DNA of 64,000 nucleotides, from positions 62,001 through 126,000 of the forward strand of contig JBEKUY010000003.1 of assembly GCA_049514555.1 (NCBI GenBank), written 5' to 3'. The translations under genes were made by a program, and so were the position numbers. Of the stretch, positions 54,474 through 62,028 are shown one piece after another (the first letter of the stretch is position 1; each line of letters opens with the position of its first letter). The DNA comes from JBEKUY01 sp049514555. GTDB taxonomy: Bacteria; Acidobacteriota; Terriglobia; Acidiferrales; UBA7541. The notes below the pieces were generated by a model, which ran no database searches, was not told where the DNA came from, and saw only the letters and a list, made by a program, of their open reading frames with translations.

Positions 54474-55328
54474 ATGACGTTGGTAGCTGCCCTTTCTGGT
54501 TTTGAGGGGATAGTCCTGTTTGGGGACACCGAGGAAACTGCGGCAGAGTACGCCAAGAAAACCATTGAGAAAGTAGCAGTGTATGATTTTCAAGACCACC
54601 CTTTTCGTTTCGCCATCGGCAACGCTACGAACGAAGGAAACTACGCCGATGCCCTTCAAAACGAAATCGCAGGCAGGCTACTCTCGTTCGACAAGTACGA
54701 CCTGGGCGGAATCCACAGTGCGCTCACAAATGATCTGACACGATTCTATTCTCAACACATCTGGCCAAGGGCCGCAAATCAACCACAAACACAATACCTG
54801 CTTGTGCTTCAACCCCTGCCCAAGGGTGATCTGCAAATCATCTACATCTCAGAAACCGCTGTGAATTTCGTTGCGGTTCACTACAAAACGATTGGAGTCG
54901 GTAGCTACTTCGCGGATTACCTCTTTAATTTGGCCTTGTGCGGTGGAGACACCGACTCTCTGAATACGTTACTAACCGCATCCGTCTATGTTGCGCGGGA
55001 GGTCCGAGAGAACATTGCAGGCGTCGGACCGATACGGCAGATTGCCGTGTTCATGCGCAATGGTGAGTGGGATTACGTAACGCACGATGACATCCTGCAA
55101 CTGGAGAAGAACATCGAGCCGATGCACGAAGCTCTGCGTAGGGCTTTTTACGTGGCTACTGACAGTTGGATTCAGGACGAAGATTCGCTCTCGGAGATGA
55201 ACAACACCCTAGAGGGTATTCGGAATCGGCAAATCGAGTGGTACGGAAATTGGGAAGGGGGTCGAGCGCAAAGAAAAAGCTGCTTGCCCTTTGTAGCTAA
55301 CCGACGTTCCTCGGGGAGTGTCCTATGA
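54474..55328 (+). CDS. Proteasome-like Ntn-hydrolase passenger protein
   Basis: 284 residues from ATG 54474, with AGGAAG 9 bases upstream; the frame is also open from ATG 54393/54396, giving 27 more residues. The 54474 start leaves Thr as residue 1 after Met removal. Counting from it, 'TLVAALSGFEGIVLFGDTEE' puts Asp at 17 and Lys at 32, the T1/D17/K33 spacing of proteasome-beta, HslV and Anbu active sites. A helical C-terminal extension follows. It is probably a self-assembling threonine peptidase or amidase. Its stop overlaps the transposase start (ATGA), so it is carried and expressed with the mobile element. Confidence 0.65.
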   Translation: MTLVAALSGFEGIVLFGDTEETAAEYAKKTIEKVAVYDFQDHPFRFAIGNATNEGNYADALQNEIAGRLLSFDKYDLGGIHSALTNDLTRFYSQHIWPRAANQPQTQYLLVLQPLPKGDLQIIYISETAVNFVAVHYKTIGVGSYFADYLFNLALCGGDTDSLNTLLTASVYVAREVRENIAGVGPIRQIAVFMRNGEWDYVTHDDILQLEKNIEPMHEALRRAFYVATDSWIQDEDSLSEMNNTLEGIRNRQIEWYGNWEGGRAQRKSCLPFVANRRSSGSVL

Positions 55329-56212
55329 ATTTGGTTGACGTTCACACGATGTTTCCGAGTGACATGAAGTGCCGGGAGTTGCTGGCACGCCTGCGATGGC
55401 CGGAAGGTCCGCGTTGTCCGCGCTGCAACGCCGATGTAGTCGAACTAGAAACGGATAAACAGCTTTTCTACTGCAAGGACTGTAACTACCAATTCTCTGT
55501 GACGGCAGGCACGGTGTTCAATGACTCTCACCTTTCCTTGGAGAAGTGGTTCACAGCGACATTCTTACTCTGTGAGGCGAAAAAGGGTATGTCGGCCTGC
55601 CAAATTCAGCGAACGCTGGGGATCGGCAGCTACAGAACGGCATGGTATCTCTGTCACCGCATCCGGGCCGCCATGAAAGAAGCCGAATCCATGCTCGACG
55701 GAACGGTTGAGATAGACGAAACCTACGTTGGCGGCAAAGCGCGGCGGCACATGCCACGTAAGGAAAAAGAAGTAGTCATTGGCATCCGCAAGCGCGGCGG
55801 GGAGTTGCGGCTAATCCACGTCAAGGCCGCGAACGCCAAAACCATACGGGAAGTCGTGGGCGAGAACCTCAGTGAAGATGTGGAAGTCATTATCACGGAC
55901 GAATCGCCCATCTACCCGTTTGGGCTCAACGAAAAACAGAGAAAAGCCCACAAGACCATCTGCCACCAAAAAGAATACGTATCAGGACTCGTTCACACCA
56001 ACACCGTCGAATCCGCGTTCAGTTTGCTCAAACGCGGCATCATGGGCACGTGGCACAACGTGAGCGCGAAGCATCTCCCGGCCTACTTGGATGAAATGAT
56101 GTTCAGATTCAACCGCCGTCACAACCCCAATCTGTTTCTGGACACGCTGCGACACATGGTCACCGCCCCAACGCTGACTTTCAAACAGTTGACCGCAAAA
56201 AAAGTGGCTTGA
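55325..56212 (+). CDS. IS1595-family transposase
   Basis: 295 residues. The N-terminal zinc ribbon is CPRCN...CKDC (about 30-53), followed by helix-turn-helix 'MSACQIQRTLGIGSYRTAWY'. The DDE/N-type catalytic core (ISXO2-like) has 'EIDETYVGGKARR', 'VEVIITDESPIY' and 'VHTNTVESAFSLLKRGIMGT', then 'YLDEMMFRFNRRHN'. All acidic residues seem intact, so it should be active. The ATG overlaps the stop of the Ntn-hydrolase gene by four bases. Confidence 0.95.
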   Translation: MNLVDVHTMFPSDMKCRELLARLRWPEGPRCPRCNADVVELETDKQLFYCKDCNYQFSVTAGTVFNDSHLSLEKWFTATFLLCEAKKGMSACQIQRTLGIGSYRTAWYLCHRIRAAMKEAESMLDGTVEIDETYVGGKARRHMPRKEKEVVIGIRKRGGELRLIHVKAANAKTIREVVGENLSEDVEVIITDESPIYPFGLNEKQRKAHKTICHQKEYVSGLVHTNTVESAFSLLKRGIMGTWHNVSAKHLPAYLDEMMFRFNRRHNPNLFLDTLRHMVTAPTLTFKQLTAKKVA

Positions 56213-56243
56213 CGCAACTCTGCGTGGGTGCAAGGATTCCCCT

Positions 56244-56618
56244 ATGACTTCCGAAGAACGCGACCTAATCATTGGAAGAACGGTCAGGCAGAACAAAGAA
56301 AACGAAGAGTTAATTGCCTGCTTGCAAAGCCAGTTCCGTCAGTTGGCCGAAGAGTATCAGCATCTTCAATGGGCGTTGAATAATGACCCGTTTCTTATCG
56401 GTTTTGCGGACGAACCGATACCCGCACTACGAGATGACAAATACCGCGTGTACGGGAAGGAGCTCTTTGATCTTCCAAAACTGCGGTCTCTTCTCGCGGA
56501 CTACAAGGCTGCCATTCAGAAACAAGCAGCGTTGAACGAAGAACTGATAAAACTGGGCGTCAAAGAGCGACCAATCACCATAGAGATTTCGGAACCGCGT
56601 CGAGTGCGCAGAGTTTGA
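56244..56618 (+). CDS. Small coiled-coil passenger protein of the IS1595-type element
   Basis: 124 residues, start ATG 56244, 31 bp after the transposase. The N-terminal third is a charged helix (VRQNKENEELIACLQSQFRQ), a middle part has 'NDPFLIGFADEPIPALRDDK', and a second helix follows (LRSLLADYKAAIQKQAALNE). No family is recognised. It could be an accessory DNA-binding or regulatory factor of the element. Confidence 0.6.
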   Translation: MTSEERDLIIGRTVRQNKENEELIACLQSQFRQLAEEYQHLQWALNNDPFLIGFADEPIPALRDDKYRVYGKELFDLPKLRSLLADYKAAIQKQAALNEELIKLGVKERPITIEISEPRRVRRV

Positions 56619-56623
56619 TTTAC

Positions 56624-56749
56624 ATGGAAAAAGACAACCGCAGAAAACTCTTGAAGAAAGTCCCTACCAGAATACTTCTGGCCTCAATTAAGCGCGATAT
56701 ACGGCGCAATCTCAAACCGAATCCATCAGGCAAACCCAAAAAGAAGTGA
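56624..56749 (+). CDS. Small basic peptide inside the IS1595-type element
   Basis: 41 residues starting at ATG 56624, five bases after the previous stop and ending 21 bp before the right inverted repeat. Lys/Arg-rich (MEKDNRRKLLKKVPTRI ... SGKPKKK). Its position and tight spacing favour a real gene, but its small size leaves doubt. Confidence 0.45.
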   Translation: MEKDNRRKLLKKVPTRILLASIKRDIRRNLKPNPSGKPKKK

Positions 56750-56793
56750 AGTCGTGATCTTAAGCTCAAACTTTTGTGAAGTGCATAATCCTG

Positions 56794-56850
56794 CTTAAAG
56801 TGCCCTCGAATCACACTCTTACGAGAAAAGGCCGGCGTCCCCCCGTCCTT
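56794..56850 (+). repeat. Right target duplication and remainder of 40-bp array, locus 3
   Basis: CTTAAAG (56794-56800) is the right target-site copy. The rest is the missing two thirds of the third 40-bp unit (CTCGAATCACACTCTTACG) and the GC-rich tail (GAGAAAAGGCCGGCGTCCCC). Confidence 0.8.
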
Positions 56851-56960
56851 TCCCCAGGCGCCGCTCCCTCTCCGCCGCTACCGTTCCTACCCCGTCTCTG
56901 TGCTCGGGTGGCAATCCTCTTCACCCGCAACTTTCGGCCCCTCAGCGGGTTCGATACAAT

Positions 56961-57590
56961 GTGGAGGTCATGGCCAGGTCGGACGTCCAACTGATGATGG
57001 ACGTGAAGGCGGGCGATGCCCAGTCCTTCGAGCTACTGTTGCAGCGCTATCGGACTCCACTGGTCAACTTCCTATGCCGCATGGTTCGAGACCGGGCACA
57101 AGCGGAAGATTTGGCGCAGGAAGTATTCCTTCGCGTCTATCGCGCGCGAAAGGACTACGTGCCCAGCGCGAAGTTCACCACCTGGCTGTTCCGCATCGCC
57201 ACGAACTTGGCCTTGAACGCGGTACGCGACGGCCGGCACCGCCAAATGGAAATCTCCATCGACGAGCCGATGACGGCGGACGCGGAAGATGGCACGGAGA
57301 GGATGCTTGATTTGGCGGACCGGCGTCCCGATATCGAGCAACATCTGGTCGAGGAGGCGCGGCGCGCGATGATTCGACGGGCCATCGACAAGCTTCCGGA
57401 GAAGCAACGCGTGGCGGTGCTCCTGCACAAGTATCAGGAGCTGGATTACAGCGAGATTGGAAAGATTCTCCAATGCTCGGAGAGCGCGCTCAAGTCGCTG
57501 CTGTTCCGGGCGTATGAAGCGCTGCGGGTGGAGCTTGCCCCGCTCGTCGCGCAATCCCAGGGGCAAGTGCAGAAGGGAAGGGTCCAATGA
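56961..57590 (+). CDS. ECF-type RNA polymerase sigma factor
   Basis: 209 residues from GTG 56961 (ATG 56970 is an alternative). Region 2 reads 'FELLLQRYRTPLVNFLCRMV' with 'AEDLAQEVFLRVYRA'. The FTTWLFRIATNLALNAVRD motif ends region 2, and region 4 is 'LPEKQRVAVLLHKYQELDYS' with 'CSESALKSLLFRAYEALR'. The stop overlaps the start of an anti-sigma factor gene (ATGA), so it is presumably held inactive by that partner. Confidence 0.95.
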   Translation: MEVMARSDVQLMMDVKAGDAQSFELLLQRYRTPLVNFLCRMVRDRAQAEDLAQEVFLRVYRARKDYVPSAKFTTWLFRIATNLALNAVRDGRHRQMEISIDEPMTADAEDGTERMLDLADRRPDIEQHLVEEARRAMIRRAIDKLPEKQRVAVLLHKYQELDYSEIGKILQCSESALKSLLFRAYEALRVELAPLVAQSQGQVQKGRVQ

Positions 57591-58096
57591 ATTGCGCGCG
57601 GATGGAAAAGCGGCTGATTCCGTACCTGGACGGCCGGCTCAGCGCCCGCAAGCGGCGCGGCGTGGAAGAGCATCTCGCGGCTTGCGCGGCTTGCCGGCTG
57701 CGCGTGGACGAGTTTCGCGCGGTCGCCGGACTGCTCGGCGAGCTGCCGCAGATCGGACCTTCGGGCGCGTTTGACGCTCGCGTGAGGACGCGTGTTGCGG
57801 CCGAGCCGCGTCAGCAAGGCTGGTGGGCTTGGCTTATGCCTTCGCCGCGAGTGGCTTTTGCTGCGGCGCTACTGACGGTTCTGGTCGTATGGGTGGGTTC
57901 GCGCCCGACCGACCCGGACAACTATCCCTACCACCAGGCGCGAGCGGATGCCGCCGCGCAAAGCCAGGATGATGATTTCCAGATGATCAAGGACCTGCCG
58001 GTTCTTGAAGATTACGACGTGCTTGCGAATTTCGAGCCGCTCTCGAGCCTGCCGCAGCAACCGGAACAGCCTGTGGCGGAAAGCCCGCAGATGTAA
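57587..58096 (+). CDS. Membrane anti-sigma factor (zinc-finger type)
   Basis: 169 residues. The N-terminal ZAS-like domain has HLAACAAC (H-x3-C-x2-C), then a membrane segment at about 88-106 (VAFAAALLTVLVVWVG) and a periplasmic acidic tail of about 60 residues. It is predicted to sequester the upstream ECF sigma factor at the membrane. Translationally coupled on both sides: ATGA with the sigma gene, and a GTG 1 bp after its own stop for the next gene. Confidence 0.88.
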   Translation: MNCARMEKRLIPYLDGRLSARKRRGVEEHLAACAACRLRVDEFRAVAGLLGELPQIGPSGAFDARVRTRVAAEPRQQGWWAWLMPSPRVAFAAALLTVLVVWVGSRPTDPDNYPYHQARADAAAQSQDDDFQMIKDLPVLEDYDVLANFEPLSSLPQQPEQPVAESPQM

Positions 58097-58097
58097 C

Positions 58098-58928
58098 GTG
58101 CGCGCGAGACTCCAATTCGGCGGCCTGATTCTGGCGCTGCTGCTGGCCGCGGCCGGATCTGCGGCTGGGGCCGCGCAGCGCCCGGCGATGCGAGAACAGC
58201 GGGTCGAGCGGCGTCAGGAGCGCGTCCAGCAATGGCAGCAGCAGAAGCCGGACCAGCGCCAACAGCAAAGACAAGAACAGCGGCAGCAGCAGCGCGCCGA
58301 CCGGCCGCAAAGGACGGATAGGCCACAGAGCACGGACAGGCCGCAGAAGGTAGAACGCCCGCAAAGCACGGCTCGCCCGCAGAGAATCGACCGTCCGCAG
58401 ACGACGCAGCCTGCGGGCAGGCCTGTGTACGGGTCTGGGCCGCGCGCTGACGTTAGGCCTGGAGCCTCCGCTGTTTCTCGGGAAAATCTTCCACCGCGTG
58501 TTCTGGATCGTTTGCAAAGCATGCCCCCGGCGGCGCGAGAACGTTTCTTGCAGAACGACGAGCGCTTCCGCGACATGTCTCCGCAACAGCGCCAACTGCT
58601 CCGCAACCACTTCCAGCAATGGAACCAGCTCACGCCCGCTCAGCGCGACCGCGTGCTCCACAACGCCGAAGTCTGGCAGCGATTGTCCCCCGAGCAGAGA
58701 CTACACATTCGCAATGACGTGCTGCCGAGGTGGCAGGCTTTGCCGCCGGATCGCAGGCAGGCCATTCAGGGACGCTTGAACGTCTTGCAAAACATGCCCG
58801 AAGCTGCGCGCAATCAGCGGTTGAACAATCCGGAGTTCATGAAAGGTTTGCGCCCCGAAGATCAGTCCATGCTGCGCGACTTGAGCCGCCTCCATGTGAG
58901 CGGCTCCCCCGAACCGCCCCCGCAGTAA
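58098..58928 (+). CDS. DUF3106 secreted Gln/Arg-rich protein
   Basis: 276 residues from GTG 58098, one base after the anti-sigma stop. The signal peptide is 'LQFGGLILALLLAAAGSAAG'. A low-complexity Gln/Arg/Pro region (about 30-130, with repeated 'RPQ(S/R)T' units) follows, then the helical DUF3106 part with repeats of 'LP...R..L..M......R..FL' ('RFRDMSPQQRQLLRNHFQQW', 'LSPEQRLHIRNDVLPRWQAL'). The function of DUF3106 is unknown. It is third gene of the sigma/anti-sigma operon, a likely envelope-stress target or sensor. Confidence 0.88.
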   Translation: MRARLQFGGLILALLLAAAGSAAGAAQRPAMREQRVERRQERVQQWQQQKPDQRQQQRQEQRQQQRADRPQRTDRPQSTDRPQKVERPQSTARPQRIDRPQTTQPAGRPVYGSGPRADVRPGASAVSRENLPPRVLDRLQSMPPAARERFLQNDERFRDMSPQQRQLLRNHFQQWNQLTPAQRDRVLHNAEVWQRLSPEQRLHIRNDVLPRWQALPPDRRQAIQGRLNVLQNMPEAARNQRLNNPEFMKGLRPEDQSMLRDLSRLHVSGSPEPPPQ

Positions 58929-59057
58929 CTGCGCAGGGCGGCGCCGTATTGGCCTGCGCGCCAGCGCCCCTCGGCGTTGACAAATCCTCTCTTCCCGCGT
59001 CATCGTGATGAATTCTCACGCGGCGCGTCGAACCACAGAGGGAGGATTCGCCAGGTC

Positions 59058-60389
59058 GTGTCCACTCGCTTTCGCGCTCTGCAGCACCGCAACTTCCAGC
59101 TCTTCTTCGGGGGACAGCTCGTCTCGCTCATCGGCACGTGGATGCAATCCACCGCGCAGCTCTGGCTGATCTACCGCATGACGCACTCGGCGTCGCTGCT
59201 CGGCCTCTTCGGCTTCGCCAACCAGATTCCCATCCTCCTGCTCGCTCCGCTGGGTGGCTACACGGGCGACCGCTATAGTCGCCACCGCGGCGTCATCTGG
59301 ACGCAAACGTCGGCGATGATCCTGGCGTTTCTTCTGGCCGGGCTGACGCTTGCGCACGCCATCCGCGTGTGGGAGATCATCGCCATCGGGTTCCTGGCCG
59401 GCATCGTGAATGCATTTGATATACCCATCCGGCAGTCATTCATCGTGCAGATGGTGGGGAGGGAGCATCTGGCGAATGCCATCGCGCTCAATTCGTCCAT
59501 CTTCAACGGTGCACGCATCGTGGGGCCGGCCATTGCGGGCTTTGCCATCGCCGCCGTTGGCGAAGGCTGGTGCTTCTTCGGGAACGGGATCAGTTTCCTG
59601 GCAGTGATTGGAGCGCTGTTGGCGATGCAGATCGCGCCGGTGGAGACTCGCCCGCCCGAAGGCTCGGTGCTGCGGAATTTCGTGCAGGGGTTCCGGTTCG
59701 CGGTGAACGACATGCCGATTCGTTCGGCGCTGATGCTGCTGAGCATGCTGAGCCTGTTGGGTCTTCAATACTCCGTGTTTCTGCCGATTTTCGGCAATGA
59801 GGTGGTGCACGGCGGTCAGCGAATCATTGTCCCTCTCATGAATTGGGCCAAGTCTTTCGCGGGTTCCGGGATCACCCTAGAGGCCGGCCCACTAAGGATG
59901 GGCCTTCTGATGAGTGCAGCAGGCGTGGGAGCGGTCGCCGGCGCGCTGCACTTCGCCGCGCGGACGACCTACAAAGGGCTCGCACGGTGGATCGCGGCGA
60001 CATCCTCGACCGCTGCGTTGGCGCTGATCCTCTTCTCGCAATCGCGCATGTTCTGGCTGTCGGCGGTGGCGCTGCTCTTCGTGGGCTTCGCAGCGACGGT
60101 GCAGATGGCGGCGACCAACACGCTGGTGCAGCATCGCGTGCCGGACGCGCTGCGGGGGCGCGTGATGGCGGTGTACGCGACCGTGTTTATGGGCGTGCAG
60201 CCGCTCGGGTCGCTGCTCGCCGGCGGGGTGGCCAAGCGCATCGGGGCGCCGATTACGCTTTCCATTTTCGGCACCGCATGCTTTCTGGGGGCGATGCTCT
60301 TCATCATCCGCGTGCTTATGCCAATCGAGCAGCAAAGACGCGCAACGGAACGCGGGGTGGAATCTGTCCCGTGGTGGCCCTGGAGTTAG
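59058..60389 (+). CDS. MFS exporter (EntS/MFS_3 type)
   Basis: About 443 residues from GTG 59058 (start uncertain; a TTG at 58977 is in frame, and GGAGG lies 12 bases before the GTG). The start 'FRALQHRNFQLFFGGQLVSL' with 'IGTWMQSTAQLWLIYRMTHS' is the classic MFS_3 N-terminus of EntS-like exporters. The usual 'GGYTGDRYSRH' motif A and about 12 helices are present. 'QMAATNTLVQHRVPDALRGR' is conserved in the family. Substrate unknown. Confidence 0.92.
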   Translation: MSTRFRALQHRNFQLFFGGQLVSLIGTWMQSTAQLWLIYRMTHSASLLGLFGFANQIPILLLAPLGGYTGDRYSRHRGVIWTQTSAMILAFLLAGLTLAHAIRVWEIIAIGFLAGIVNAFDIPIRQSFIVQMVGREHLANAIALNSSIFNGARIVGPAIAGFAIAAVGEGWCFFGNGISFLAVIGALLAMQIAPVETRPPEGSVLRNFVQGFRFAVNDMPIRSALMLLSMLSLLGLQYSVFLPIFGNEVVHGGQRIIVPLMNWAKSFAGSGITLEAGPLRMGLLMSAAGVGAVAGALHFAARTTYKGLARWIAATSSTAALALILFSQSRMFWLSAVALLFVGFAATVQMAATNTLVQHRVPDALRGRVMAVYATVFMGVQPLGSLLAGGVAKRIGAPITLSIFGTACFLGAMLFIIRVLMPIEQQRRATERGVESVPWWPWS

Positions 60390-60552
60390 CTTCTCGCGCG
60401 CATTGCCGGCTCCCCGCCGGAGGCTGCCAGGAAATGCGGCCCAAAGGGGAGTAGCTTCGCAAGAGCAACTCCACTAGAACTAGTGGCGATTTTCGATTGT
60501 CCTTCGCCAGCAACATTTTCACAAGAAACCTTTAAAAATGCGCGGATTTCGC

Positions 60553-60580
60553 TTGACAAGAAGGATTTGCAGACTAATAT
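60553..60580 (+). promoter_or_regulatory. Sigma-70 promoter of the dcw cluster
   Basis: TTGACA (60553-60558) and TAATAT (60575-60580) with a 16-bp spacer, 88 bp upstream of the mraZ ATG. The predicted start of transcription falls at the first MraZ box. Confidence 0.8.
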
Positions 60581-60582
60581 CG

Positions 60583-60627
60583 TGGTCAAAAGTGGGGCTA
60601 AGTGGTAAGAATTGGGGCATGGTGGTG
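60583..60627 (+). promoter_or_regulatory. MraZ operator: five TGGKN boxes at 10-bp spacing
   Basis: TGGTC, TGGGG, TGGTA, TGGGG and TGGTG begin at 60583, 60593, 60603, 60613 and 60623. MraZ is known to bind TGGGN direct repeats separated by 5 nt; the 10-bp period here is exact. Located just after the -10 box, suited to repression. Confidence 0.75.
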
Positions 60628-60667
60628 ATGTAGGGCTAGCTGGTTCTGCTGACAGGCAGGTTCGCAC

Positions 60668-61105
60668 ATGCTACGGGGAAACTACCCGGCGACGGTCGAT
60701 GAAAAGGGCAGGTTGAAGATCCCAGCTGCATTTCTGGATGCGCTGAAGGACCACGGCAACCAGTTCTACATTACCAGCACGTCAGGCGAATCTGCGGTGA
60801 TTTACCCGATGCGAGTCTGGGCCGAGATCGAAGACAAGCTCGCCAAAGTTTCCTCGCATAACCGGGCGAAGAAAAAGTTCCTGGCCCGGGCGAATTACTT
60901 CGGTCAGGGCGTCGAGATGGACGGGCAGGGAAGAGTGCTGCTGCCGCCGGTTCTGCGGGAAGCGGCCCAGATGAAGGGCGAAGTGGACGTTCTAGGGAAC
61001 CTGACGTATCTCGAGGTTTGGAACCACGCGCGGTTCCTCGAGAATCTGAAGAGCACTCCGTTTACGGAAGACGACGAGAAGGCTCTGGAAGGCCTGGGGA
61101 TCTGA
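60668..61105 (+). CDS. mraZ: Transcriptional regulator MraZ
   Basis: 145 residues. 'MLRGNYPATVDEKGRLKIPA' and 'YFGQGVEMDGQGRVLLPPVL' are the two AbrB/MraZ-type beta-sheet DNA-binding repeats (D-x-K/Q-G-R motifs). First gene of the division and cell-wall cluster; known members repress this cluster's promoter. The five TGGKN boxes upstream are the probable autoregulatory site. Confidence 0.97.
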   Translation: MLRGNYPATVDEKGRLKIPAAFLDALKDHGNQFYITSTSGESAVIYPMRVWAEIEDKLAKVSSHNRAKKKFLARANYFGQGVEMDGQGRVLLPPVLREAAQMKGEVDVLGNLTYLEVWNHARFLENLKSTPFTEDDEKALEGLGI

Positions 61106-61120
61106 AAAGGCTGTGGCGGG

Positions 61121-62023
61121 GTGAACGCGCCGCTAGTGGTGAGCGAAGCCGAACCGCACAAGCCGGTTCTGTTGAGCGAGGTACTCGAATGGCTGCGAGT
61201 GAAAGCCGACGGAACTTACATCGACGCCACGCTGGGAGCTGGTGGGCACAGCCGCGCGATTGCCGAGCGTCTGACGACGGGCAGGCTGATTGGGCTGGAC
61301 CGGGACGCGCGTGCCATCGAGTTGGCGCGCGAGCGGATGAGGAATCTGGGAGCGAAGGTGACTCTGGTCCGGACGGAGTTTTCGAAGATTGCGGAGGCCG
61401 CGCGAGAGCTGGGGCTTCCGCCGGTCGACGGGGTGCTGGCCGATTTGGGGGTATCCAGCATGCAGCTTGATGAGGCCAATCGCGGGTTTTCCTTTCGCGA
61501 GGCGGGGCCGCTCGATATGCGCATGGATGCGCAAGCCGAAGACGGGGCCGAAGAGATTGTGAATCGCTGGCCGGAGAAGGATCTGGCCGATGCGCTCTAC
61601 CGGAACGCGGAAGAGCACGATTCCAGAAGAATCGCCAGGGCGATTGTGCGGGCGCGGCCGATCCGCGACACCGCGCACCTGGCAACGGTTGTGGCAGGGG
61701 CCCGGAAGCAATGGGGAAGGCAGAGGCTGCATCCCGCAACAAAAACGTTTCTGGCGCTGCGGATCGCGGTGAATCGAGAATTGGAGGAACTCGGGCAGTT
61801 ACTCGCTCGGACCCCTGCTACGCTTTCTTTGGGAGGGCGCTGGGTGGTGATCAGTTACCACTCGTTGGAGGACCGGCTGGTGAAGCGAGCGTTCCAGGAA
61901 GAGGAACGCGCCGGTCGGATTCGGATCTTAACGCGGCACGTGGTTCGTCCGGCCGAGGCGGAAATTGCGGCGAACCCGCGAGCGCGGAGCGCGAAGCTGC
62001 GCGCAGCAGAAAAGGCGGCCTGA
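61121..62023 (+). CDS. rsmH: 16S rRNA m4C1402 methyltransferase RsmH
   Basis: 300 residues from GTG 61121. 'HKPVLLSEVLEWLRVKADGT', 'YIDATLGAGGHSRAIAERL' (SAM-binding) and 'VDGVLADLGVSSMQLDEANR' plus 'ISYHSLEDRLVKRAFQEEER' are the RsmH/MraW motifs. Methylates N4 of C1402 in 16S rRNA. 15 bp after mraZ and 5 bp before the ftsL-like gene. Confidence 0.97.
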   Translation: MNAPLVVSEAEPHKPVLLSEVLEWLRVKADGTYIDATLGAGGHSRAIAERLTTGRLIGLDRDARAIELARERMRNLGAKVTLVRTEFSKIAEAARELGLPPVDGVLADLGVSSMQLDEANRGFSFREAGPLDMRMDAQAEDGAEEIVNRWPEKDLADALYRNAEEHDSRRIARAIVRARPIRDTAHLATVVAGARKQWGRQRLHPATKTFLALRIAVNRELEELGQLLARTPATLSLGGRWVVISYHSLEDRLVKRAFQEEERAGRIRILTRHVVRPAEAEIAANPRARSAKLRAAEKAA

Positions 62024-62028
62024 GCGTC

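Larger units (their letters stand above)
54361..56793 (+). mobile_element. IS1595-type element with passenger genes (2,433 bp)
   Basis: The ends are 23-bp inverted repeats with one mismatch: CAGGATTATGCACTTCATAAAAG at 54361-54383 (split as CAGGATTATGCACTTCA + TAAAAG) and its complement at 56771-56793. They are flanked by the 7-bp duplication CTTAAAG (8 bp if one mismatch is allowed; the IS1595 family usually makes 8). It holds four same-strand genes: a proteasome-like Ntn-hydrolase, the transposase, a 124-aa protein and a 41-aa basic peptide. It interrupts the third unit of a 40-bp repeat array, and joining the flanks restores that unit. It appears intact. Confidence 0.85.
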
